Assembly (NCBI GenBank): GCA_003013855.2
Contig: ML058526.1
Coordinates: forward strand, 4,650,001-4,714,000
Reading direction: 5' to 3'
From: Liriodendron chinense
Taxonomy: Eukaryota > Streptophyta > Magnoliopsida > Magnoliales > Magnoliaceae
DNA: 64,000 bases
The notes beneath the pieces were generated by a model, which was given only the letters and a program-made list of their open reading frames with translations, was not told where the DNA came from and made no database searches. Position numbers and translations under genes: made by a program. Of this stretch, positions 1-10,108 are shown piece after piece (the first letter of the stretch is position 1; every line of letters starts with the position of its first letter).

Positions 1-2020
1 AAGATGTAGTCTTGTGGCCTTCTACTGTCCTAATTTCTCAAATTTAACTGGCTCCCAGTGCTGCTTGCCGAGGTTTGACATATATGTGCTTACAACACCC
101 ACTTCATTTGAAATATCTGGTCTCGTACAGAGTATGACATATATCAAACAGTCAACTACACTCTAATAAAGCACATGAGACATAACCTACTTTTCTTCAT
201 TTGTAGCAGGACATTGCTCTAAAGAAAGCCGAAAGTAAGTCGCATGGAGAACGCCGACCAGTTTTGCCTTGTCCATCTCAAACTTCACCAACACCTTCTC
301 AAGGTATTCTTCCTGAGATAACCATAGACTACTCCTTTCCCTGTCTCTATGTATATCAATGTCAAGAACCCTCTTTGTAGCCCCCAGATTTTTCAGCTCA
401 AATATCCCTGATAATTGAATCTTCAATATGTCGATCTCAAACATGCTATGACTAGCAATAAGCATGCCATCAACATACAACACCAGAATAATGAATTTTT
501 CATCACTCGGTATCTTGAAGTAGACATAATGATCATATTCATTTTTGGTAAACCGTTGACTCACTATGAAAGAATCAAATTTCTTGTACCACTGCCTAAG
601 TGATTGTTTCATTCGTACAATGACATCCTCAACCTGTAAACTTTATTCTTAGCTCTTTATATCTCAAATCCTTCTAGTTGCTTCATGTAGATCTATTTTT
701 TCAATTCTCCATGCAAGAAAGTAGTCTTCACATTTATTTATCTCAAGTCGATGTTGTATTTAGTAACCAGTCCCAGCACGAACCTGATAGATACTTGCTT
801 CACTACAGGTAAAAAATCTCATTGAAGTTAACACCCTTCTTCTGCTCATAACCCTTCACTACTAGTCTTGCTTTATACCTATCATGTTTCTTCTTGAAAA
901 TCCACCTACACTTGATCGCTTTACACCCAACGAGAAGCTCCACCAGCTCCCACGTCTCATTCTTATATAAAAAAATCATCTCATCTTGCATCGTTGCCTT
1001 CTAATTTTGTCATCTACATCATCAAAATCCTCCTGAAAAGTAGACGGATCCCCCTCATCCATAATGAGAATGAATGCAACGTTTTAGTCATCTCTATATT
1101 TGGCCAGTAATCTGCGATCTCTTGGTGGATTTCTTCACAGGTGGTGGCTCCACCTAATCCTATACATCTGTCTGCGTTTCAGCTTTGGCCTGTGTTTCAA
1201 CTTTATCTATCTCAACATTAACGACCGACTTCTTTGTTTCCTTGTGCTCCTCACGAAACAAGGATCCTTCATCGAATTTGATGCACGACCGATGATGATT
1301 TTTTGTGTGACCTGGTTATATCACCTGTATCCTTTCACACCATCACCGTAACTGACAAAAATATACTTTTTAACCATTTGGTCCAGCTTATCTCTCTCAA
1401 CTAACGATATATGAGAGTAAGCATCACTAATCAAATATTTGTAGCTCCGAGTAGTCTACTCTATAGCCACTCCACACTTCTTCTAGAATTTTACAATCAA
1501 TAGTCATAAACATGGACCAATTCACTAAATAGCATGTCGTGCTCATGGCCTCAATCCATAGTTTGCATTGCTTAACATGCCTTCGGGCCCTCTTCAAGAG
1601 AATTTGATTCATCCATTCAGCCACACCATTCTGATCTAGTGTATGTCACACTGTGTTGTGCCTCACAATCCCATCATCTTTAAAAAACTGATTAAATTCC
1701 CCAAAAGTGAAATCATCGTCGTTGTCTGTCCTCAAAATTTTCACTTTTCGCCCTGACTATTTTTCTATCATCGCCTTTTACTACTTGAAAGTTGCAAAAA
1801 TCTTAGATTTATTTTTTTTTAAATAAACCTACACCTTTCTAAAATAATCGTCAATGAATGTAACAAATCATGACAATCCTCCACCAAAAATCATGGGTGA
1901 CAGCCCCCATACATTTGAATGTACATAATCAATCACCCTCTTACATATATATTCTCCCGACTTAAAAGACAACTGTAATTGTTTACCATATATACAATGC
2001 TCACATATATTAAAATTAAC

Positions 2021-2129
2021 TAACTTGGGTGGGTGTGTTGCGCGAGTTGACTGGGGGTCTGTTTCGAAACCTATCAGTGGTGAAAATCCACACTGTTAAC
2101 AACACCAGTGGGTAAGTTGCATGACTGAC

Positions 2130-2179
<50 letters not shown>
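2021..2179 (+). mobile_element. SINE-like insertion with target-site duplication inside copia pol
   Basis: The 12-bp string ATTAAAATTAAC occurs at 2009-2020 and again at 2180-2191. Removing the intervening ~159 bp restores the copia pre-integrase reading. The insert has a box A-like stretch (TTGCGCGAGTTGACTGGG, near 2037) and a box B-like stretch (GTTTCGAAACCT, near 2061), and ends in an AT microsatellite. A long target duplication, tRNA-like promoter boxes and a simple-repeat tail fit a tRNA-derived SINE. No second full copy is in the window; parts resemble the tails at 25386-25530 and 50560-50710. Confidence 0.6.

Positions 2180-2180
<1 letters not shown>
2132..2180. repeat. (AT)n microsatellite, tail of the SINE-like insertion
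   Basis: About 24 uninterrupted AT units. They abut the right copy of the target duplication, so they probably grew from the 3' tail of the inserted element. Confidence 0.9.
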
Positions 2181-2186
<6 letters not shown>

Positions 2187-2817
2187 TTAACACTTTTAAA
2201 CGTAGGAATCAAAGAACGATTAGAAAGTATCCTTTATACCCCGCTCGCTCATGTGGCCTAGGCGCACGTGCTACATACGTGCCAATGTGGAACCAACTAT
2301 AAACACTGTAGCTACACCCAATGAAGTACTACCAATCATCCTATAAAATTTTTCGCTTCATTGTGCTTTCATCACTATGAGTACCCCCCTTTAAAACTTT
2401 TAAGACGTAATCAAACTCAGGTGAATTTTCACCCAAGTGCCTCAAGAGCTCCTAGAGATATTAAACTCTTCCTTAGCTCAGGAACATGTCTCATGTCAGT
2501 CAAGATATGCTCCATGCCATCAAATAGTCTTAATGCACACCCATCCAACGTCAATCACATTACATGCATTATCATCGCCCATAAACATGCACCCAACCAT
2601 CATCACACTCTCTGTAACCGGTTAATCAACTCCTATGAGGGGTCATGTGGTACAAAGCCCCCATGTCCAAAATCCCCTCATTGTTGAGATATCCGAATTT
2701 GGATGTGGTGATCAATACATCAAAATCACCCGCCTCCTTATTAGATTCCGTTGTGTTGGCATCCCTTGATGATCCATCTGATTTTTCTCTTTTTTATATC
2801 TGCAGTCCTTCTTCATG

Positions 2818-3522
2818 TGACCCATCTTTCTACACTTCCAACACTTCATCTTGCCCTTACCCTTAGATTTAGACTTAGATTGTGAAGTCCCCTTCTCTTA
2901 TTCAGAATTCCTCCCTCTTGTAACCAATACATCCATAGAGGTACCCTTACCACCATTTTTCTTTCTCAACTGTCTCTACCGAAGAGCTGAGATAACGATA
3001 TTAACATTAATAATATCCCTACCATGGCACAAAGTTTTTATTAGATTCTTATATGAATTTAGTAAGGGAATTCAACAAAATAAGAGCTTGGTCTTCTTCT
3101 TTGATCGTCTCCTCCATATCCAACAATTGGCGAATTAGCCTATTGAAGTGACTAATGTATTCATTAACATCAGCTCCCTCTGTTATTCTCAGATTATAAA
3201 ACTGTTGCTTCAAGTACAAATTATTTAAGAGAGACTTTGTAGAATAAAAGCTCTGCAACTTCTTCCATGTCCCTGAGACATCCTTCTCTCTGAGAACATT
3301 ATAGAGGACTTCATCTAATAGACACAATTTGATAGAGGTGTTAGCCCTATGATCCAGTTTATTCCACTCTTCTTCCTTTATAGATTCCAATCACTTATCC
3401 TTCTCAAAGAGTTCATCATCCAATCCTTGTTAAACTAGAAGACCCTTGATCTTCACCTTTCATAGTTCAAAGTTAGTTTTTTCCATAAACTTCTCGATAT
3501 CATACTTCATGCTTGAAGCCAT
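2818..3522 (-). pseudogene. copia gag remnant (UBN2-type Gag with CCHC knuckle)
   Basis: The start codon is at 3522-3520, about 40 bases from the primer-binding site, and opens with MASSMKYDIEKF. The UBN2 capsid region is clear at 3390-3049 (CLLDEVLYNVLRE, YISHFNRLIRQLL, EDQALILLNSL). A zinc knuckle CWKCRKMGHMKKDC lies near 2860-2818. In the first 45 codons three stops replace expected Trp or Gln codons (TGG to TGA, CAA to TAA), the pattern left by cytosine deamination. Gag normally packages the retrotransposon RNA; this copy cannot be translated in full. Confidence 0.85.
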
Positions 3523-3562
3523 TGATGTCTTGTCTCAGATTCTAACTGATTCCCAACTTTAA

Positions 3563-3574
3563 CTCTAATACCAC
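3563..3574 (-). other. primer-binding site of the left copia element
   Basis: The minus strand reads GTGGTATTAGAG, matching the initiator tRNA-Met complement TGGTATCAGAG with one change. It starts within a base or two of the LTR end (CCCAACA). This fixes the element's orientation and the LTR boundary. Confidence 0.8.
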
Positions 3575-3575
3575 T

Positions 3576-3785
3576 TGTTGGGACCACGGAAGTAATTCAG
3601 AGAAGAATCAAACAAGGCAATCACAATCGCACAAACAAATCCAACTAGAGAACAAATGAATTTAATGTGAAAAAACCTTTGTGGGAAAAACCATGGCACA
3701 AAGCGACAATATCACTATGAAAACGAAAGTTACAAGAGATGAATCACTTACTGAATTAAAACTCTGGAGAAACACCCTAGCTTTT
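3576..3785 (-). repeat. copia 5' LTR, inner part (separated from its outer part by an insertion)
   Basis: This is the 3' portion of the minus-strand copia 5' LTR, ending CCCAACA beside the primer-binding site. It is cut at 3785 by the solo LTR at 3786-6658 and resumes at 6664. Joined, the two parts give an LTR of about 0.51 kb, close to the 570 bp of the related LTR at 27444-28013. Confidence 0.8.
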
Positions 3786-6658
3786 TGTAACACCCCGAAT
3801 TTCAAGATTCGAGCTTGACTTGATCCTCGAGATTCTGGGTATCACTATGCTTATGCGGAAGCGTGCTTTATATATAATGTTGTACAGGTACCAATGCGTA
3901 AGATTAGAACCAACCAAAGGCAGTAAGTAAAGACAAGGATTAAAGATTTACCTGACTACACAAAATAGTTTACATAATCCCAAAACGTGGGGTATGCGCA
4001 CATCGGGCTGCCCCACCCATACCCAAGAGTAAGTAAAATATACAAGCATTGGAGTCATAATGTCAATGTAGCCATTGGCTCTCAAAATACATAACAAAAA
4101 GTCTAGCCACCCCAACTAGACCGAATCATCGGAGAAGTAGAAGTAAGAGAAGTCTCCCATGAGTCCTTGAACTCATCCTGCAATGCGTCATCCTCTAAAG
4201 TACATTTGTCAATCACAATATCATCTAATTTATATTTTAAAACACTGTCCTAGAGTGAGAGTGAGTGATCAACTCGGTGGTATTATAATTCTAAGTTAAA
4301 CATGTTATCAAATCAATCAGGTTTAGACATTAATCACAAGAAAAACACCCAAGTTCCTAACTAGCTTGTTAATGCATGAATTTTATGGGTTCGCACATAA
4401 TGCATGATCTGAATGTCACATGAGGAACACGAGGTGGCATTGGCGCCACATCAAGCAAACAAGAGCCCCCAGAACCTCCATAGATGCAAGTATGTGGGTC
4501 ATCCTAGGCATCCTAGCCTTTCAAACTGTCAGACAATTTCCTGGGAGACCCTTAATATGTATAAATGATTAGTTTAGGCCTTATTAGATTTATTCACACC
4601 CAGCATGTTTGGTGAAGCCAGAGTACCATCATCATATTACCGGTCCTGAACTGAACCATCTGGCTCCAAGCGGTGCATCGCCGATCATCACCAGTAACCT
4701 GCGAATCCCTATTTCTCCCACACAACTGATATGGTTCCCTTCACCCTTTTTATACATAAAGGCACGCCAACCGTCTCGGTCAAATCGATTAGGCTTGCTG
4801 CCCTCCTTATTACTCCATGGACACTACAGGGATGCTCATCACCCCAGCGATGGCCAACGAATCGGATACAATGTCCCATACCACCATGCCCAGCCTAAGA
4901 GACTTAGCGGGATCGCATCGCACTTATGTTTATAAGTGGACTCATCATTTCCTTAGGACTATAATACTTTGTATTCAAGGGACCGCGTGACGACAATAAC
5001 CAACATTCCACAATGCCATGCATTAGACAGATTCAATTGATACAAGGGGGTCTTCATGTAGACCGGCATGGGCATAAGCGACCTGTGTAGTCCGACTACT
5101 GCCAACCATTCATTTTCTCCTAACCAATCACATACGCCTTGGGTAGTTGTCACAGTCGGGCTACCCGTCTTAGTAAATTTGGCTAGATACATACTACCAC
5201 GCCTCTATCGCAACCCACACATTTCATTACACATGTCCTCAGCTTAGGAAAACCCTAACAAGGAATCATTTGAGCACCACCTTATTCTAGAGCATGTATT
5301 ATAGGGAGCATTTAATCATAAAAATATATCACACAATTGTAGTTGATTTCACTCAAGCATTTCATCAAACACATTTAGCACAGGAATGATGTAATATCGC
5401 CAATCACAATAAATATGATAGTGAAAGCGATAACCATCATGAGACCTACAATAAGTATCAAATCAATCATAACATTGTCTAGGGTTGATAAACGTAAACC
5501 TAGAGGTATAATCCATACCTTAGTGTTTAAGGTTTTCTAACGATCAACGCACGGCTAGGGTTAGGGTTGACAGAAGTTACTCTCTTGTAAATATAGCAAT
5601 GTTGGGGTAAAACTCATAACACTAATCGAAACGATTTAGGGAGAAGAGATTTGAATTGTAGCTTACCTACAATCTCAACAACGGGTTGACATGAATTCGA
5701 CGTCATAAGAACACGCTAGCGACTAGAGGTTGAGGTGGAATCCCAAGCACCAATCATTTCTTCAACACAACCCTCATAATTACACTTTCTCTCAACTCCT
5801 CACAATCTCACTCTCTCAAAATTTTCAAAGGTTTGAGCTTTGGAATTGAGGAGAAACGCCCCAACTCCTTCTATTTATAGGCCCAAATTGACTTGTTTAG
5901 CCTTAACACTTGTTTTATCATAAAACTAGCCCTAGGGAAGGCTAAATCAATCGATAGGAGCCCACTAGGACCTACACGAATCTATCCAGACCAAACATTT
6001 GTTTCACCACAACGAGATCTACCACAGACCTTAACGTCCCGCACCTCCAGTGTAACGATCGAGAATTATGACACGATACACATTCAACGGTCACCAATGA
6101 CTGATCGAAGTCACAACTTTAGGAAATTATGTGGGTTTCACTTAGAGCTAGGGCCCTAAGTTCCATAGTGTTTCGATGGTTCAAACCCCACAACTTAGGA
6201 AAAGTTTAAAAGGACATAAATCACTTACTTTTGGGGCATTGTTGAGCAGATTCACACATCTCATGTGCCAACCCTCCAGGCCCAAGTTGTGAAATTCGGC
6301 ACCCCGCCTTGGCTCAATGACCCGCGAGGGTCGTCAAGCTCGGCTAGACAAAGGACTCTCACTTAGTTTGACACTTATCATTGCCCTAACGATTAGCCTA
6401 GGGACTGTTCGAGTATTTGGGGCACTAGTTTGAAGTAGTTGAACGTTAAGGTTTAACGGGTAGGGTATCTCAGGTCTAGCCTTGTTGGGTTTAACGTTTG
6501 ACGTCTACTCAATTAGCGGAAACACCAATCTTGCCTAAGTTACTAAACATTTAGGGGTTATAGGTTTAGGGGTGGATTAGGTTGGGCGTATGGCTTTTCT
6601 AACGTCATCGCCCAAGTACGTGCTCGGGTTTAGGTACGAAAACTTACAGGACATTACA
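3786..6658 (-). mobile_element. 2.87-kb solo LTR (gypsy-type) nested in a copia LTR
   Basis: The segment begins TGTAACACCCCG and ends GGACATTACA on the plus strand, a TG...CA unit with TGTAA/TTACA ends. It is flanked by an exact 5-bp duplication CTTTT at 3781-3785 and 6659-6663. It has no recognisable coding domain and no internal primer-binding site. That fits a solo LTR left by LTR-LTR recombination. On the minus strand the GGGGTGTTACA end and a TATA box at 5881-5871 suggest transcription in that direction. The length and ends resemble LTRs of Tekay/Del-type chromoviruses; that subfamily call is inference. Short open frames inside it look accidental. Confidence 0.8.
5871..5881 (-). promoter_or_regulatory. 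TATA box of the solo LTR
   Basis: The minus strand reads CCTATAAATAG, an excellent TATA consensus, about 780 bp inside the LTR's minus-strand start and followed by an A/G-rich leader. It would mark the U3/R region. Whether it still fires cannot be told from sequence. Confidence 0.6.
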
Positions 6659-6663
6659 CTTTT

Positions 6664-6966
6664 CTCTCCCAAAATCTTCTAAACCCTTTTGGACGACGTA
6701 GGATTCCTTAGAATGCTCTAATACCATATTGCACCTGCATATATAGTGTTACAAACCATCGATCACTCAGTCAATTGCTTAAGAGTGATCGAACAATCCT
6801 CGATTGCTCGAGGACAAATGTCTGATTGCTCGAACATGCCAAAAAGCTTCCAGAGGATTTTCAACATAATTTGGAATAAAATCGAGAAGGCTTGATCACT
6901 CGAGCTAGGGGGTCGAGCGATCGAACTCCCCTATTTCCGTACAGATTGAAGACATCGCTTCTAACA
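6664..6966 (-). repeat. copia 5' LTR, outer part
   Basis: This continues the LTR interrupted at 3785. The minus-strand start is TGTTAGAAGCG at 6966, with a TATA-like ACTATATATGC further in. The 5 bases outside are AAAAT (6967-6971), one half of the expected target duplication; the partner lies beyond the left edge. Confidence 0.75.
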
Positions 6967-6984
6967 AAATAGACTATAAATAAG

Positions 6985-8530
6985 ATGATTCCAATCTTAT
7001 TTAAAGTTCATTAATTTATCTTTCCAACAAGCCCAAGATTGCCTCTATCCAACTCATAACAAGAGAATTATAAGCGTTTTCATGGGATAAACAATGCTGA
7101 AAAAAATGCAATTGCGGCTTTTTACAGACTGCAATAGTGGCTTTTCTATCATCACACAATCCCACAAAAATGCTCATAACTTGCTCTTTATAAGTCAAAT
7201 CGGGGTGACTTGGGCTCCTTAAAAAATAATTTGATGAGGTTTCAACTAAGAGTGGAATCATCTCAACTGGAGACCATTTAGCCTTTCAAAAGTGTGCCCA
7301 CAATTCCTAATATCGTAATGCATGTTGCTCTCACGATCAACATCGGGCGACTTAGGTAAACAAACAACATATCCCTCATTATACCTCGGATCAAAGTGAT
7401 CATAGGCTTGTTGGAAAGGTAATTCAGTAAGCTTTCCAATGAGCTCTAAAAAACATCTAGATCGAGAACCATTTAATTTATAATCATCTAACTCAAAAGT
7501 CATAGAGAAGTGAGTAACGCTAACAGGGACTGTGGGCCCACTTTTGAAAGGTTAAAAGGTATGCAAATGAATTGATTTCAATCCTAGTTGAAAGCTCGTT
7601 GAATTATCTTTCTAACAACCCCAAGATTATCATGATCTTAGTTGTAACAAGGTACTTATAAGCATTTTTCATGTCATTATGCGATGCTGGAAAAACCATG
7701 ATCGTGATTTTATGCAAACCATGATCAAAGCTTTATGAAGACCGTGATCGCAATTTTTTCAGCATCACATGATCTTAAAAGACACTCATAACTCGCTCAT
7801 TATAGGTTAGATCGGAGTCATCTTAAGTTCATTGGAAAGACAATTCAATAAGCTTTTAACTTGGATTGGAATTATCTCATTCGGAGACCGTTCGACTTTT
7901 CAGAAGTGAGACTACAATCCTGATGTTGTAACTCACGTTGCTTGCACAATCAGCATTGCATAACTTTACAGACTGAATCTCCCTTGTTATAGCTCAAATC
8001 TAAGTGGTCTTAAGCTTATTGAAAACGTAATTTGATAAGCTTTCCAATGAACTATAAAACACCTTGATCGAGAACCATTTGGTCTGTCATCATCTGACTC
8101 AGAAGTCAATAAAAATAATGCAATCAAAGATTTTAGGCCCATTTTTAAAAGGTTAAAAGGTCTTTAAATAATATGATTCCAGTCCTAATTGAAAGCTCAT
8201 TGAATTATCTTTCCAATAAGTCGATGATCACCCCAATCTAACCTGTAATGAAGAAGTTATAATCGTTTTCATAGTATCATGTGACGTTAGAAAAACCACA
8301 ATCATTACTTTGTGAAAATTATGACTATAGCACAATCATTACTTTGTGAAAATTATGACCATAGTTTTTTAACATCACGCAAATCCCATGAAAATACTCA
8401 AAACTCTCTTGTTATAGGTTGGATTAAGGTGATTTTGAGCTCATTGGAAAAATAATTCAACGAACTTTTATATATGACTTAAATCATTTCATTTAGAAAC
8501 AATTTGACCTTTTAAAAGTGGGGTCTATAG
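6985..8530. repeat. satellite-like tandem repeat, unit ~0.6 kb, about 2.6 copies
   Basis: The phrase TCCAATCTTATTTAAAGTTC near 6990 recurs as TTCAATCCTAGTTGAAAGCTC near 7579 and TCCAGTCCTAATTGAAAGCTC near 8177. Following text stays in register in each copy: TTATCTTTCCAACAAG, then CTCATAACT-GCTC-TATA, then GGAGACC-TT, then AAAGTG. Units are about 590 to 600 bp and diverged. Each contains sub-repeats of an 'ATTGGAAAGACAATTCAATAAGCTTTT' type motif. Two short open frames inside (7016-7503) look accidental. The copia element ends at its left border, so the array may continue to the left of that insertion. Confidence 0.75.
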
Positions 8531-8542
8531 CATCCAATAGCA

Positions 8543-8885
8543 CAACTCAAGTAGACCGCACCACAAAAAACAATGAAGGTTGAGCGCCTGCCTACTTCAT
8601 GAGGCCTGCCACAGTGCTTATGTACCATTCAACCGGTTCATAAAGTCACAGAGACCTGGATGAATGGAAAACAAGGATACCAGCTTGATCCAAAACTTCT
8701 GTGGCCCACGAGAAGTTTTCAATGGCAGACGTTCAATCTCCGGTGTTTCCTATGGTGCGGTCTACTTAGGCTTTGGATCAGTCCACATTTTTTGGATCAT
8801 GCCGTAAAATGAGCTTGGCAAAATTGATGGACCTGCATGGATAAAACGCATACATGATGGTGGGACCCACAGAGCTTTTCCACCA
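8543..8885 (+). mobile_element. foldback MITE, partial copy of the GTGGGCCC family
   Basis: Contains the family core: 'CTTGATCCAAAACTTCTGTGG', the 'AGAAGTTTTCAATGG' block, 'CTATGGTGCGGTC' and 'CATGATGGTGGGACCCACAG' at its right end. The left terminus is missing where it meets the tandem repeat. Confidence 0.7.
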
Positions 8886-9552
8886 ACGACTTGGGCAGAG
8901 GAGGGTCACTACCCAATCCGAGTCCCCTCTGTGGCGACTCAGGATCGACAGCATCCGTCGCCCCACTAGATATTGCGGTGTTGGGAGCTGTCCACTTTCT
9001 TTCTGTATTCTACACTGTACTAGCAACTGCAGGAAAATTGCTCTGAATGGATGATTCTCATCATCACTTTGTGTAAATGAGTTCAGAACGTTGAAATGAA
9101 AATTTTCAATGGCTCACATTCAATTCTGAAAATGGAAGGCCAGGATCGACTGTGTGGTATTTAAGGTCGTGACCAGGACAATGACGGTTCATAACATTAC
9201 ACCATCTCAGCAGGTGGTCCCCAACGGGGTGCGGATGCTTGCGATCCTGAGTCCTGATCGAAACAAAACGAACTCGTCATGGAATTCTCCATCACCCATC
9301 CTCGGCCACAATAGTAGGAGATCTGAACCGTTATTCTACCGTGAACTATATGGACAAAATGCCAAGAATCATACCAATCGGTGGATCTGAGCCATCGACT
9401 GGATGATTTTTACGAACATAGAACAGTGGCTGCTGGTTGGACTCACTCCTAACCGCCCATTGTTAAATCCTCAAAGATCTTCAATCGGTGGCTAGGATCA
9501 CCCCCGTGCCAACATGGAATACACTACAAGGCCCAACATATGAAAGCTCAGA
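8886..9552. other. unannotated stretch left of the CHX exon
   Basis: I see no coding homology. Open frames here do not match CHX transmembrane sequence, so the missing 5' part of the exchanger is not in this stretch. It contains short GTGGGCCC-type fragments only. Confidence 0.5.
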
Positions 9553-9561
9553 ATTTCACAC

Positions 9562-10024
9562 GGACGCGGTTTGGCTAGTGACCCTGCCAGTGGTCGGTGC
9601 TCCGTGGACTCCACCATGATGTATGTGTTTTATCCACACCGTCCATACATTTTTAAAGATCATTTTAGCGCTTAATACAAAAAATGACCCAAATATAAAT
9701 CTCAGGTGGACCACAACATGGGAAAACAATAGTTTTTGAATGCCCAACCTGTTGATTAGGTCATACAGAACTGGATGAAGGGAAAAAAAACAAATATCAG
9801 CTTGATTCAAAACTTTTGTGGCCACCAAGAACTTTTTAATGGGTGGACGTTCAATCAACACTGTGTGGCCCAATTGTGCTTTGGATTTAACTCATTTTTG
9901 GTCTTTTACCATAAAATGATTTTCAAAAATGGATGGACGGCATGGATGAAACATGTACATCATAGTAGGGCCCACAGAGCACCGACCACTGGCTAGTGGC
10001 AGGGTGACTAGCCAATCCATTTCC
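9562..10024. mobile_element. Mutator-type foldback MITE with 9-bp target duplication
   Basis: An exact 9-bp direct repeat ATTTCACAC lies at 9553-9561 and 10025-10033. Between them is a 463-bp inverted-repeat element. The left end GGACGCGGTTTGGCTAG is matched by the right end read in reverse (GGAAATGGATTGGCTAG). The repeat then continues through CCCTGCCA and GTGGTCGGTGCTC into CATGATGTATGTGTTTTATCC. A 9-bp duplication with long inverted repeats starting with G is the Mutator (MULE) signature. It sits 85 bp upstream of the CHX exon. Confidence 0.72.
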
Positions 10025-10108
10025 ATTTCACACACCCACGTGTACGTACGGCCTGTGTGTTTTGTTAGTCCACCTAATCTTGGGTCCTGTCTGAATTGTA
10101 CGGTGCAG

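Larger units (their letters stand above)
1..2817 (-). pseudogene. copia retrotransposon pol remnant (PR, IN, RT, RNase H), runs off left edge
   Basis: Reading the minus strand from high to low coordinates gives the Ty1/copia order. A GAG-pre-integrase piece with CEHC and YGKQ lies near 1960-2005. Integrase core follows at 1427-1640 (MAEWMNQILL, CYLVNW, CKILEEVWSG). Reverse transcriptase is split over 803-991 (CRWIFKKK, YKARLVVKGYEQKKGVNF) and 187-612 (LVLYVDG, LSGIFELKNLG). RNase H-side sequence lies at 1-186 (CTRPDIS, YMSNLGKQHWEPVK). The frame is broken by many stops and frameshifts, and the catalytic YVDD box reads YVDG, so one catalytic aspartate is lost. A SINE-like insertion interrupts it at 2021-2179. 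The 3' LTR must lie outside the window. Family assignment is secure; the element cannot encode active enzymes. Confidence 0.88.

Noticed and set aside
4609..6159. Open frames inside the solo LTR as genes
   Set aside because: No recognisable domain, no codon pattern, and they lie within an LTR bounded by target duplications.
7016..7503. Two adjacent minus-strand open frames as a small gene
   Set aside because: They lie in a tandem repeat and are not kept open in the other units.
9953..10108. Upstream extension of the CHX open frame to an ATG at 9953
   Set aside because: This part is MITE terminal repeat plus intron; a clear splice acceptor ends at 10108 and protein similarity starts right after it.
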